A program made the position numbers and the translations under genes. A stretch of DNA of 64,000 bases from Endozoicomonas sp. SCSIO W0465 (lineage in GTDB: Bacteria; Pseudomonadota; Gammaproteobacteria; Pseudomonadales; Endozoicomonadaceae). Position 1 is the stretch's first letter. Every line of letters starts with the position of its first letter. Below are positions 16,365-24,370 of the stretch, one piece after another. Under the pieces are notes generated by a model. It was not told where the DNA came from. It did not search any database and saw nothing but the letters and a program-made list of their open reading frames with translations. The DNA lies in contig NZ_CP092417.1 in NCBI RefSeq assembly GCF_023716865.1, forward strand, positions 1,776,001 through 1,840,000. Direction: 5' to 3'.

Positions 16365-17840
16365 ATGGGCTTTCTGTCGAACTCATTAACGAAAATAGCA
16401 AGGCGGTTTTCCAATCTTGCTTACACCGCTGCCGGCAGTGGTCGGCGGACGAAAAGCTGGTATGCGCCTTCGTCCTCTCCGAATACGGCGCTCACAAGCG
16501 ATCTGACCAAGCTCATTAACCGATCAAGGGCGGCGATCCGTAATGATCCGTGGGCGAGCAGTGGCATAGATAAACTGGTCAGTAATGTCATTGGCCGTGG
16601 CATTACGCCTAAATCATTGGTTGATGACGATAAGCTCCGGGAAGAACTGCAAACGCTGTTTCTTCATTGGTCGGATGAATCCGATGCCGATGGCCTGTTA
16701 AGTTTCACTGGTCAGCAATCCCTGATTACCCGCTCGATGTTCGAGGGTGGCGAGTGTTTTGTCCGGCTCCGTCCAAGACGGTTACAAGATGGCTTATCTG
16801 TGCCACTACAGCTGCAAATTCTCGAATCAGAATATGTGCCGGTCAGTCACAACAAGAAACTGGATAACGGCCACGAAATTAAAGCCGGTCTCGAGTTTAA
16901 CGGCATTGGTAAACGGGTTGCTTATTACTTCCATCGTGAGCATCCCGCAGAGTTCTCTTTCAACAGTGAAAACCTTGTCCGAGTTCCGGCTGACAACGTC
17001 CTCCATATTTATGAGGCATTGAGGCCGGGGCAACTCCGTGGCCAGCCGTTGTTGTCACAAGTACTGGTCAGGCTCTTTCATCTGGACAAGTTTGATGATG
17101 CGACCTTGCTCCGTCAGGAGATAGCCAACCTGTTTACTGGCTTTATCAAGAAGCCCTCCCCGGAGCAGGAGCCGATTGATCCATTAACCGGGCAACCGAT
17201 CCAGTACGGTGCTGATGGCCTCCCGATGGTGGCTATGGAACCTGGCACCATGCAGGAACTCGCACCGGGCGAAGAAGTGGAGTTCAACAGCCCTCCGGGA
17301 ACCGCTGCGGATTACCCGAACTTTATGAAGCAGCAGCTTATGGCGATAGCGGCTGGCATTGGTATTCCTTACGAGATTCTTTCCGGGGATATGGCCGGTG
17401 TGAGTGATCGGGCGCTCCGCCTGATCATTAATGAGTTCCGCCGACGCATTCAGCAGATTCAGCATAACCAGATCATCTTTCAATTCTGTCGCCCGGTCTG
17501 GAACCGTTGGCTCGATATGGCGGTGCTGAATGGTTCGGTCAGCCTCCCTGACTACCAAGGCCGACAACGTGACTATCGACGGGTTAAGTGGATTGCCCAC
17601 GGCTGGCCATACATGCACCCGGTTCAGGATATGCAGGCACAGAAGATGGCCGTTCGGTCTGGCTTCAAATCCCGTTCTGAAGTGGTCAGTGAACTCGGTT
17701 ATGACAGCGAACAGATTGATGAGGAAATTGCAGCGGATAACCGGCGTTCTGATGGGCTGGAACTGAAATACGACAGCGATGCGAGGGAATCCGAACGTCA
17801 GGAAGTGAACGATGGACTTAACAAGGATACTGGCGTTTAG
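16365..17840 (+). CDS. Phage portal protein (lambda gpB-like)
   Basis: The portal forms the dodecameric ring at the capsid vertex through which DNA passes. Characteristic segments are SRAAIRNDPWASSGIDKLVSN near the N-terminus, FEGGECFVRLRPR, QILESEYVP, and the C-terminal RRRIQQIQHNQIIFQFCRPVWNRWLDMAV. The 491 residues are slightly shorter than lambda gpB (533). I chose ATG 16365 because AAGGAG lies 8 bases upstream; a TTG two codons earlier is unlikely. The 3' end overlaps the next gene by 29 bases. Confidence 0.9.
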   Translation: MGFLSNSLTKIARRFSNLAYTAAGSGRRTKSWYAPSSSPNTALTSDLTKLINRSRAAIRNDPWASSGIDKLVSNVIGRGITPKSLVDDDKLREELQTLFLHWSDESDADGLLSFTGQQSLITRSMFEGGECFVRLRPRRLQDGLSVPLQLQILESEYVPVSHNKKLDNGHEIKAGLEFNGIGKRVAYYFHREHPAEFSFNSENLVRVPADNVLHIYEALRPGQLRGQPLLSQVLVRLFHLDKFDDATLLRQEIANLFTGFIKKPSPEQEPIDPLTGQPIQYGADGLPMVAMEPGTMQELAPGEEVEFNSPPGTAADYPNFMKQQLMAIAAGIGIPYEILSGDMAGVSDRALRLIINEFRRRIQQIQHNQIIFQFCRPVWNRWLDMAVLNGSVSLPDYQGRQRDYRRVKWIAHGWPYMHPVQDMQAQKMAVRSGFKSRSEVVSELGYDSEQIDEEIAADNRRSDGLELKYDSDARESERQEVNDGLNKDTGV

Positions 17841-18462
17841 CGGTGGCAAAGATTCGGTGGCCGTAAGCCAATACCTTTTAAAAAATGGCTATCGCTTCCC
17901 TCATGTGGCGGTTATCAACAGAGAACTCGATTACTGCTGTCATCTGGCATTTATCGAAAGCTACTGCAACCAATTCAACCTGCCACTGATTTTTATTGAA
18001 CGGAAAAAACATGGCATGGATTTTTTAAGAAAGAATCCAAAGTTCATTTTTCCGGTGACATCAGCAAGGAAAAATCGTTGGTTCCGAATCTTTCAGCGTG
18101 AAGGCATCAAAGAGTTTGCTGAAAAATACCGGGTGAAAATGGTCACCTATGGTCGTCGCCTTGACGATGGGAACACCATCAAAAGTAAGCGATACCAGAA
18201 TGCCAACGGTATCTGGCAGCTGTTCCCTATCCGGTCATGGAGCAATCGGTATACCGAGCAATACATTCGCCCTTATCCGCTATCGCCTATTTATGAAACA
18301 CCGAGAGGCAAGCGGAGAGGAACCCACACCATAAACATTGCCAACCTTTATGGTGAAACCCAGTTTGATGATGCGATCAATTTCATCAAAGCCACGGATG
18401 AAAACAAGTATCCAAATATTTTGGAGCTCATGAACTACAAGGAGAAATACTATGGCTCATAA
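17812..18462 (+). CDS. PAPS reductase / PP-loop family protein inside the head operon
   Basis: The product has the PP-loop pyrophosphatase signature SGGKDS at residues 10-15 (RILAFSGGKDSVAVSQYL) and the general layout of the PAPS reductase / DndC-like adenylyl-transferring superfamily. These enzymes activate a substrate with ATP for sulfur or nucleotide transfer. The classical C-terminal Cys motif of true PAPS reductases is not seen, so sulfate reduction is unlikely. Cys pairs occur at DYCCHL and YCNQF. The gene overlaps the portal stop by 29 bp and the protease start by 11 bp, so it is translated with the head genes. Its A+T-richer sequence and unusual position between portal and protease suggest a later-acquired cargo (moron) gene. 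Its function is unknown; DNA or tRNA modification is one possibility. Confidence 0.7.
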   Translation: MDLTRILAFSGGKDSVAVSQYLLKNGYRFPHVAVINRELDYCCHLAFIESYCNQFNLPLIFIERKKHGMDFLRKNPKFIFPVTSARKNRWFRIFQREGIKEFAEKYRVKMVTYGRRLDDGNTIKSKRYQNANGIWQLFPIRSWSNRYTEQYIRPYPLSPIYETPRGKRRGTHTINIANLYGETQFDDAINFIKATDENKYPNILELMNYKEKYYGS

Positions 18463-19480
18463 TCGCCAGTGGTTTGCCTTCAAGAACGAAGCAGGTCAAA
18501 CCCCTGAACTATTCATCTATGACGACATTGATGATTGGTGGGGCGTTTCGGCACAGAGCATCGTCGATCAGATCAGGAATACCGAAGCCTCTGATATTAA
18601 TGTGCGTATCAACTGCCGGGGTGGCATGGTATTCGAGGGCATTGCAATCTATAACGCTCTCCGTCTACACAAGGCCAGCATTCATATCAGCATCGAGGGA
18701 CTGGCGGCGAGCATTGCCAGTGTTATCGCTATGGCAGGCGACACGGTCACTATCGCTGAAAATGCCATGATGATGATTCATAACCCGTATGGTTGGGCGC
18801 AGGGTGACGCAGAGGCCATGCGTAAAACCGCCGAGGTCATGGACAAAATTGCAGACAGTATCGCCGTTTCCTATACCGCCAGAACCGGGAAAACCATCGA
18901 CGAAATGAAAGCCCTCATGGAAGCGGAAACATGGTTTACCGCTAAAGAGGCGCTGGACATTGGGTTGGTTGATCAGATTGATGAGCCGGTTAAAGCCGCT
19001 GCCTGCTTTGACCTCTCCCGCTTTACCAATGCACCTGCCGGGTTTGGCAAGCAGCCTGAACCGGAAAATAAAAAGGTGTCGGAAAAACCAGAGCCAGAGC
19101 AAAAAGAACCGGAAGCCTCAACGGATGAGAAACCTGAAGTTGATGCTCTGGCTATTGCTTCTCTGTGTAACCAAGCTGGCTACCCGGAAAAGACAGAGGC
19201 GTTCTTGAAAGAGAGCCTTTCAGAAAATGAAGTCCGGGCTAAGCTGGCTGACTTTGCAACGATTAAGAATTACTGCAAGGCGGCAAACAAGCCGGATATG
19301 GCAACCAGCTTTATCAAGGAAAACAAATCCGCTGATGAAGTGAGAAACACGCTTTTTGATCTGCTGACCGAGAATGATGAGAGTATCAACAATTCACTCT
19401 CTCCCGAACAGCAGGGCAGGAAGCAGACCACCAACGCTATCGACACGCAGGCTATCTACAGCAAGCGTAACCGGGCATAA
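18452..19480 (+). CDS. Phage prohead protease, ClpP/S49-like (lambda gpC position)
   Basis: This serine protease matures the prohead. The ClpP-like fold is visible: NVRINCRGGMVFEGIAIYNAL, the nucleophile Ser in GLAASIASVIAMAG and the catalytic His in AMMMIHNPYGWAQG. After about residue 200 the sequence becomes Lys/Glu/Pro-rich and then helical, a plausible built-in scaffold like Nu3 inside lambda gpC (inference). ATG 18452 follows AAGGAGAAATACT. A MITE sits in the gap before the decoration protein. Confidence 0.88.
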   Translation: MAHNRQWFAFKNEAGQTPELFIYDDIDDWWGVSAQSIVDQIRNTEASDINVRINCRGGMVFEGIAIYNALRLHKASIHISIEGLAASIASVIAMAGDTVTIAENAMMMIHNPYGWAQGDAEAMRKTAEVMDKIADSIAVSYTARTGKTIDEMKALMEAETWFTAKEALDIGLVDQIDEPVKAAACFDLSRFTNAPAGFGKQPEPENKKVSEKPEPEQKEPEASTDEKPEVDALAIASLCNQAGYPEKTEAFLKESLSENEVRAKLADFATIKNYCKAANKPDMATSFIKENKSADEVRNTLFDLLTENDESINNSLSPEQQGRKQTTNAIDTQAIYSKRNRA

Positions 19481-19511
19481 CCCTCCCTTTCATCCTCCCA
19501 TAAAAGGACTA

Positions 19512-19671
19512 GGCTCTTGTAGGATTTCAGACTGCTACTGGGTTGAACATTGCTGAAGCCCTTTATCTACAAAGGTTGTCAGCATATTGTCCGGTAATGT
19601 TGCTCAATCCTTGTTTTTCGTGACCTACAGTCAGTTTTCACTGTAGAGCAGTTCGTAATCAAAATAGAGCC
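19512..19671 (+). mobile_element. ISL3-end MITE, subfamily A, copy 2 (160 bp)
   Basis: It is nearly identical to the copy at 5164, with one substitution visible (GCTCAATCC for GCCCAATCC). The 8-bp direct repeat AAGGACTA flanks it (19504-19511 and 19672-19679). The duplicated bases contain the AAGGA ribosome site of the decoration-protein gene, so that gene keeps a complete site after insertion. Confidence 0.92.
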
Positions 19672-19684
19672 AAGGACTATTACG

Positions 19685-20056
19685 ATGAGTGTAAAAACTG
19701 AATCGGCGTACACTGCTGAGTTTCTGGTATCCGAAGGCAACAACAGCATCAGCCGTGAGCAGGTTGCCATTGCTGCTAACCTGGCTCTCGAACCCGGGAC
19801 CGTGGTTGGCAAGGAAACCGCTACTGGCGACTACAAGCCCCTCGATCCTGCCGCAGCCAATGGTACTGAAACCGCTGCCGGTGTTCTCTACGCTGGCAAG
19901 ACAACCGATGCCTCCGGTGGTAACGGGGTGATTATTGCCCGACTCGCTGAGGTCGTGGATAGCCTGCTCGTATGGCCTGCCGGTATTACCGACGAGCAGA
20001 AAGCAACTGCGGTCGGTGAGCTTGCCGGTCTGGATATCATTATCCGCAATTCCTAA
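19685..20056 (+). CDS. Phage head decoration protein (lambda gpD-like)
   Basis: Decoration protein D trimers bind the expanded capsid surface and stabilise it. The 123-residue product has the family pattern: a Thr/Ser-rich start, EFLVSEGNNSISREQVAIAANLALEPGTVVGK split over two strands, AAGVLYAGKTTDASG, and a C-terminal IARLAEVVDS segment. Lambda gpD has 110 residues. AAGGA lies 9 bases before ATG 19685, within the MITE target duplication. It is followed 57 bp on by the major capsid gene, the lambda order. Confidence 0.88.
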   Translation: MSVKTESAYTAEFLVSEGNNSISREQVAIAANLALEPGTVVGKETATGDYKPLDPAAANGTETAAGVLYAGKTTDASGGNGVIIARLAEVVDSLLVWPAGITDEQKATAVGELAGLDIIIRNS

Positions 20057-20113
20057 TCCCAACCTTTCGCAGTACTTCCCTTTTAAAACAATCTCTGTCT
20101 AAGGAGAGATAGC

Positions 20114-21109
20114 ATGGCTTTCATGGATATTTTTAACGATGATGCGTTCAGCCTCACCAGCCTGACCGCTACCATCAATGAGATGGACTATAAGCCCGGT
20201 CGTTTGGGCGAGCTCGGCCTGTTCCGGGAGAGTGGTATCAACACTACAACCGCAGTGGTTGAAAGCGTCAATGGCGTTCTGCGTCTGCTGCCTTCTTCCG
20301 AGCGTGGTGCTCCGGCAACTCAGGCTGTCGGTGACAAGCGCCAGATGCGCAGCTTCGTTATCCCGCACATTCCACACGACAGCACCATCATGGCGGCTGA
20401 AGTGCAGAACGTGCGCCAGTTTGGCAGTGAAGATGCAATGCAGGGGGTTCAGGCAGTAATCAACCAACGCCTCGCTCGTATGAATGCCAATCATGAAGTG
20501 ACGCTTGAATTTCTGCGTATGGGTGCGCTCAAGGGCGAGATTCTGGACGGTGATGGAAGTACTGTACTTTACAACCTCTTTGATGAGTTTGGCGTGAGTC
20601 AGCAGACTCACAACTTTAACTTTGGCAGTACCACCACTGATGTGCGTTTGCAGTCTACCAAGGCTCGCAGGCTGGTCGATGATGCCATGGGTGCAGAGCC
20701 TTATACCGGCCTCCGGGCATTTGTCGGCAAAGACTTCTTTGATGCCCTTGTTAATCACAAGTCGGTCAAAGAAGCTTACCAGCGTTGGCAGGATGGTGAA
20801 GCCCTCCGCAACGATCCGAAAGGTACTTTCCGCTTCGCAGACATTAACTGGGAAGAATACCGTGGATCGGTCAGCGGTCAGGACTTTGTCGCAGACAATG
20901 AAGCGTATCTCTACCCGGAAGATGCTGACATCTTTAGAACCTGGTTCGCTCCGGCAGACTTCATTGAGACTGTAAACACCATCGGCCTCCCTCGCTATGC
21001 CAAGCAGAAGGTCATGGACTTTGATAAGGGCGTGCTTGTTCATACCCAATCAAACCCACTGCCGATCAATCTCAAGCCAAGGGCGGTTATCAAGCTCACT
21101 ATGAGCTAA
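20114..21109 (+). CDS. Phage major capsid protein (lambda gpE-like)
   Basis: This is the shell protein of the head. Recognisable gpE-family segments are MDIFNDDAFSLTSLTATINEMDY, PRKIGELGLF-like GRLGELGLFRES, KRQMRSFVIPHIPHDSTIMA and, near the end, DADIFRTWFAPADFIETVN and GVLVHTQSNPLPIN. The length of 331 residues is close to lambda (341). AAGGAGAGATAGC precedes the ATG. A possible terminator (GGCTGG...CCAGCC then TATTTT) follows the stop. Confidence 0.93.
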   Translation: MAFMDIFNDDAFSLTSLTATINEMDYKPGRLGELGLFRESGINTTTAVVESVNGVLRLLPSSERGAPATQAVGDKRQMRSFVIPHIPHDSTIMAAEVQNVRQFGSEDAMQGVQAVINQRLARMNANHEVTLEFLRMGALKGEILDGDGSTVLYNLFDEFGVSQQTHNFNFGSTTTDVRLQSTKARRLVDDAMGAEPYTGLRAFVGKDFFDALVNHKSVKEAYQRWQDGEALRNDPKGTFRFADINWEEYRGSVSGQDFVADNEAYLYPEDADIFRTWFAPADFIETVNTIGLPRYAKQKVMDFDKGVLVHTQSNPLPINLKPRAVIKLTMS

Positions 21110-21117
21110 TCGCTAAC

Positions 21118-21144
21118 GGCTGGTCTTTATGGCCAGCCTATTTT
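21118..21144 (+). terminator. Possible weak terminator after the capsid gene
   Basis: GGCTGG (21118-21123) and CCAGCC (21133-21138) can pair and are followed by TATTTTCC. The stem is only 6 bp with a short T stretch, so it may merely reduce expression of the tail genes relative to capsid. Confidence 0.4.
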
Positions 21145-21166
21145 CCTGTTTATGGAGACTGCCCTT

Positions 21167-21460
21167 ATGGACGAAGCTTTCAAGCAACTGGGTCACTCAA
21201 TCCTTTCGACGTTTGGGAAGTCCCTTTCTATTACTTTCGCTGATACCTCAACGCTGGAAACCCTCGGGATCATCAAGCAACAGGTGGTTGAAATTGGCCA
21301 GTATGAGGCAGTAGCGGGAGAGATTACCGTGTTGTCACTCGATAGCGCTATCCGGCTCAAGCGAGGGGATACGGTATTGGCCAATGGCAGCACTTATGAA
21401 GTGGATCGGAAACTAAAAGACGATGGTTATTTAGCCCAATGGAATATCTATGCTAATTGA
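21167..21460 (+). CDS. Phage head-tail joining protein (lambda FII-like)
   Basis: The product is about 97 residues (starting MDEAFKQLGHSILSTFG), in the lambda FII position after the capsid gene. A strand-rich middle (ITVLSLDSAIRLKRGDTVLANG) and the end YEVDRKLKDDGYLAQWNIYAN fit the small head-tail connector family. I prefer ATG 21167 because GGAG lies 10 bases upstream; the ATG five codons earlier has no ribosome site. It overlaps the next gene by 11 bases. The assignment rests on position and overall pattern. Confidence 0.7.
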   Translation: MDEAFKQLGHSILSTFGKSLSITFADTSTLETLGIIKQQVVEIGQYEAVAGEITVLSLDSAIRLKRGDTVLANGSTYEVDRKLKDDGYLAQWNIYAN

Positions 21461-22055
21461 GCAGGAAGTCAGCGGGGATATTGAAGAACTGACAACACTG
21501 TTTAAGCACTCCCCAAAGAAAACTGAATTAGCCATTCAACGCACCATGCGAAAATTAAGCAAATGGGTCGAGCGGCAAGTATTAAGAGAGTTGGCAAGCC
21601 AGCTGAAAATTACACAGAAACTTTTTAAAGAGTTTGGCCGGGTTAAAACAACACTGAGCAGACCAAAGAGTGATTCCCAATATCTTATCGTCTGGATAGG
21701 AACTTTCCCGGTCGGTGCTCACAAGTTCGGTAAAGCCCGACAAACCCCAAGAGGTGTTCAGGTCGGCAGACATTCCTTCTGGCAAAGTGCCTTCCTGATG
21801 CAACCGGTCAATTCACCGAGAGAGTTTGTATTCAACCGTAAAAGAGAATGGGCGCACCGTTATCAACAATCCCAACGATCAGGCCGTTGGATGTGGATGG
21901 GGCTTCCCATCGAAAAGAAGTCCGTAAAGATTTTTTCCGCAGCAGAAGCGGCGCTCAATACGATGCAGCCGAAAATTTTTGAACGCTTTTCAACCCTGCT
22001 CCATCAGGAATTAAATTATGCCTTCAATGTCGAACCCCGAAAGTCTGGTAATTGA
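21450..22055 (+). CDS. Phage minor tail protein (lambda gpZ-like)
   Basis: In lambda, gpZ acts at the head-proximal end of the tail and lets the tail join the head. This 201-residue product (lambda gpZ 192) follows the FII-like gene and precedes the U-like gene, the lambda order. Typical features are a helical start with KKTELAIQRTMRKLSKWVER, a strand segment YLIVWIGTFPVGAHKFG, and the GVQVGRHSFWQSAFLM segment. It overlaps its neighbours on both sides. Confidence 0.75.
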   Translation: MLIEQEVSGDIEELTTLFKHSPKKTELAIQRTMRKLSKWVERQVLRELASQLKITQKLFKEFGRVKTTLSRPKSDSQYLIVWIGTFPVGAHKFGKARQTPRGVQVGRHSFWQSAFLMQPVNSPREFVFNRKREWAHRYQQSQRSGRWMWMGLPIEKKSVKIFSAAEAALNTMQPKIFERFSTLLHQELNYAFNVEPRKSGN

Positions 22056-22362
22056 AAAACTGATAGAGCATTTAAAACAAGTCGCTCCCAATACCCAACT
22101 CGGCTATTCCGCTATCGGTCAGGAACAGGACTTAGAGCTTCCTGCCATATTGGTTCAGTTAGAATCCATCAACGAAGAACAACGGCAGGGAACAAAAGCA
22201 AAATACCGCATGGAATTTAATATCAGTGCAGTCGCCAAAACAAACAATGACACCACTTACAACCTCATTGACCTTACTCGCTCCATTCGTGAGTTATTCA
22301 CAACCGGGGAACGCTTTACGCCTGAAGCGAGAACCATGACTTTCAGTGAAACCAACTTCGAT

Positions 22363-23472
22363 GGCTAAGTTACCGTTAATGGTTGAATCAGCTAAACTCC
22401 CATAAAATCTACGTTGTAGGGGAGTGATATGCAATCTGAACTCTTCCAGAATTTTATTGATTCCATTTCAACATTAACCAGTGAACAGCGAGACATTCTT
22501 AACAACTCGCTCCTTAGTACTCAAATAGAGGTTACCGAGGTAGTAGAAACCACTGACTCTGAACCTGTTTACAGTGAATCTATACCCAATAACGATAATG
22601 CAACACCTGACGTAGAAAAGAGCATACTTGCCCAATTTGCCGAAAACCCCAGGTGCCCCAAATGCAAAAGCCATAGCGTTGGTCGCTGGGGCATACGAAA
22701 TGGCCGACAGCGCTACCACTGCAAGACTTGCGACTCAACGTTTAAAACGCCTTTAGTGGAACGCCTTTGGCAAGGCTCAGGCACCCTGAAAAATGGAACA
22801 AGTACCTCGCAGGTATGACTCACTCTATGGTCTTGCGACCAGCTGCTGCTGAGAATGCCATTGACTTGAAAACTGCGTTCCGCTGGCGTCACCGCTTTCT
22901 TGAAGTGATTAATAATGATCAAGCAGAAGAGCTTTGTGGCATTACTGAGCTTGATGAAACATTTTTCCGTGAATCCTTCAAAGGGCAAAGAGAAGGCCTT
23001 CCACGGCCAACCCGAAGCGGGGTAATGATCCCAACAAAGCCCGAAAAGTCCCGGTAATGGTGGCTCGGGACCGTAATCGAAATACCGTTGACGGTGTATT
23101 AGAAAACGAAAGTGCTAATGAATTGTGCAGGCATTTAAATGGCCGCATATCGATACAGGCCACGGTCTGTGCGGATGCACACCTCGCTCACGAAAAACTT
23201 GCTGACAAGCTTGGATTTGTCTTCAAGGAGCTGGTGACATCAGCAGGTCAACATGTTGTTGAAGGCATCTACCACATCCAGACTGTAAATTCTTATCACA
23301 GTCATTTAAAACGCTGGATTGGCGGCGTATTCCAAGGGGTTGCAACTCGTTACCTTCCCCATTATCTGGCCTGGAGGCGAGAACTGACGGCAGCAAAAAA
23401 ATTAACTGTTGGCCGGTTGATCAGCAGAATTACTGAACATTGGTGCTTCCAACCATTAACGGTAACTTAGCC
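22363..23472 (+). mobile_element. IS1595-family element (1110 bp) in the tail-terminator gene
   Basis: The terminal repeats, GGCTAAGTTACCGTTAATGG at both ends read inward, are nearly perfect. The flanking direct repeat AACTTCGAT is 9 bp (22354-22362 and 23473-23481). The transposase gene is broken, so the copy is probably inactive. The MITE at 8621-8876 has related ends and the same 9-bp duplication length. Confidence 0.88.
22429..23470 (+). pseudogene. IS1595-family transposase, frameshifted
   Basis: The N-terminal part carries a zinc-ribbon CPKCKSHSVGRWGIRNGR...CKTC that would contact DNA. The catalytic part is in other frames: ITELDETFFRESFKG with the first Asp, and CADAHLAH and HHIQTVNSYHSHLKRW-like segments further on (YHIQTVNSYHSHLKRWI). 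Frame breaks lie near 22750 (after TFKTP) and near 22990-23045. All conserved blocks are present but cannot be translated as one protein. Confidence 0.82.
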
Positions 23473-23578
23473 AACTTCGATATTGCACCGAGCAATGCTC
23501 ATCTGTCCTTTGCGGATATGTCGCTGCAAATTGATGTTGTTCTTTAACCCCTAAGACTTGCCAACAAGGAGACTCAGC

Positions 23579-24322
23579 ATGTCTAGTGTAGATCGCAGTT
23601 TTATCGGCGCAGGTGCCATTTACCTCAAGCCTGCCGATGGTTCCGCTCCCCTTTTGCCGGTGGGTAACGTCAGCCAGTTTCAATTCAGTTTCGAGGAAGA
23701 TAAAAAGGAACTGAAAAATTATCTCGGTGGCGGTGGTAATCGCAACACCATCAGCCGGATTTCCTCTATCTCGGCGAGCCTCACGGCACATGACTTTACC
23801 GCTAATAACTTGTCGATGGCGCTCCGTGGTTCGGTCGCTGCCGGTTCAACCACTGCGGTTACTGATGAGCCTCACACCAGCTTTGGTGTTGCTGATGAGC
23901 TTATCCCGTTCGATAAGCTTCCCGATATGTCACAGCCGGTTACGATCAAAGACAGTTTGAATACCGAACTGACTGCCGGGGATGACTATGAACTGACTAA
24001 ATCCGGTATCAAGGTTCTTTCAGGTGGCGGCGTTGATAATCAGGGAATCAAGGCCAGCTATACACCACTGGCGACCAATATGGTTCAGGCCTTGATTGAA
24101 TCGGGTAAAGAGTTTGTCCTGTTTATGGAAGGCCTCAACGATGCACAGGATGGCAAGCCGTTTAATATCCGGGTTCATCGGGTGAAGTTCTCGCCGGTCC
24201 AGAACCTTGATTTTATCTCGGACGACTTTGCCGCTATCGCCCTCGATCTTGATGTACTCGCAGACAGTACCATTGAGGGTTCCGGCCTCAGTACCTTTAT
24301 GCAGATTGATCTGGCGCAGTAA
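23579..24322 (+). CDS. Phage major tail tube protein (lambda gpV position)
   Basis: The product (247 residues; lambda gpV 246) starts MSSVDRSFIGAGAIYLKPADG and is rich in beta-type segments and Ser/Thr/Gly, as tail tube proteins are. I chose ATG 23579, preceded by AAGGAGACTCAGC, over a TTG seven codons upstream. It lies between the tail terminator and tape-measure genes. A strong terminator follows the stop. Confidence 0.78.
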   Translation: MSSVDRSFIGAGAIYLKPADGSAPLLPVGNVSQFQFSFEEDKKELKNYLGGGGNRNTISRISSISASLTAHDFTANNLSMALRGSVAAGSTTAVTDEPHTSFGVADELIPFDKLPDMSQPVTIKDSLNTELTAGDDYELTKSGIKVLSGGGVDNQGIKASYTPLATNMVQALIESGKEFVLFMEGLNDAQDGKPFNIRVHRVKFSPVQNLDFISDDFAAIALDLDVLADSTIEGSGLSTFMQIDLAQ

Positions 24323-24347
24323 TCCACTGTTTGTTTCCTGCAATTTT

Positions 24348-24370
24348 GCCCCTTTCGAGGGGCTTTTTTT
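24348..24370 (+). terminator. Rho-independent terminator with a TTCG loop
   Basis: GCCCCT and AGGGGC close a TTCG tetraloop and are followed by seven Ts, a textbook intrinsic terminator. It sits between tail tube and tape measure, 14 bp before the tape-measure ATG, and would cut tail-gene expression unless anti-termination operates. Confidence 0.88.

Larger units (their letters stand above)
22018..23547 (+). pseudogene. Phage tail terminator-like gene (lambda gpU-like), split by an IS1595 element
   Basis: The intact protein would cap the tail tube. It begins MPSMSNPESLVIEKLIEHLK and was interrupted at TFSETNFD by the IS1595-family element 22363-23472. Removing the element and one AACTTCGAT copy rejoins 22018-22362 with 23482-23547, giving exactly 137 codons that end SFADMSLQIDVVL. 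This is the expected size for the gpU family (lambda 131). The present stop comes one codon into the IS. Assignment to U rests on order, length and general pattern. Confidence 0.8.
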
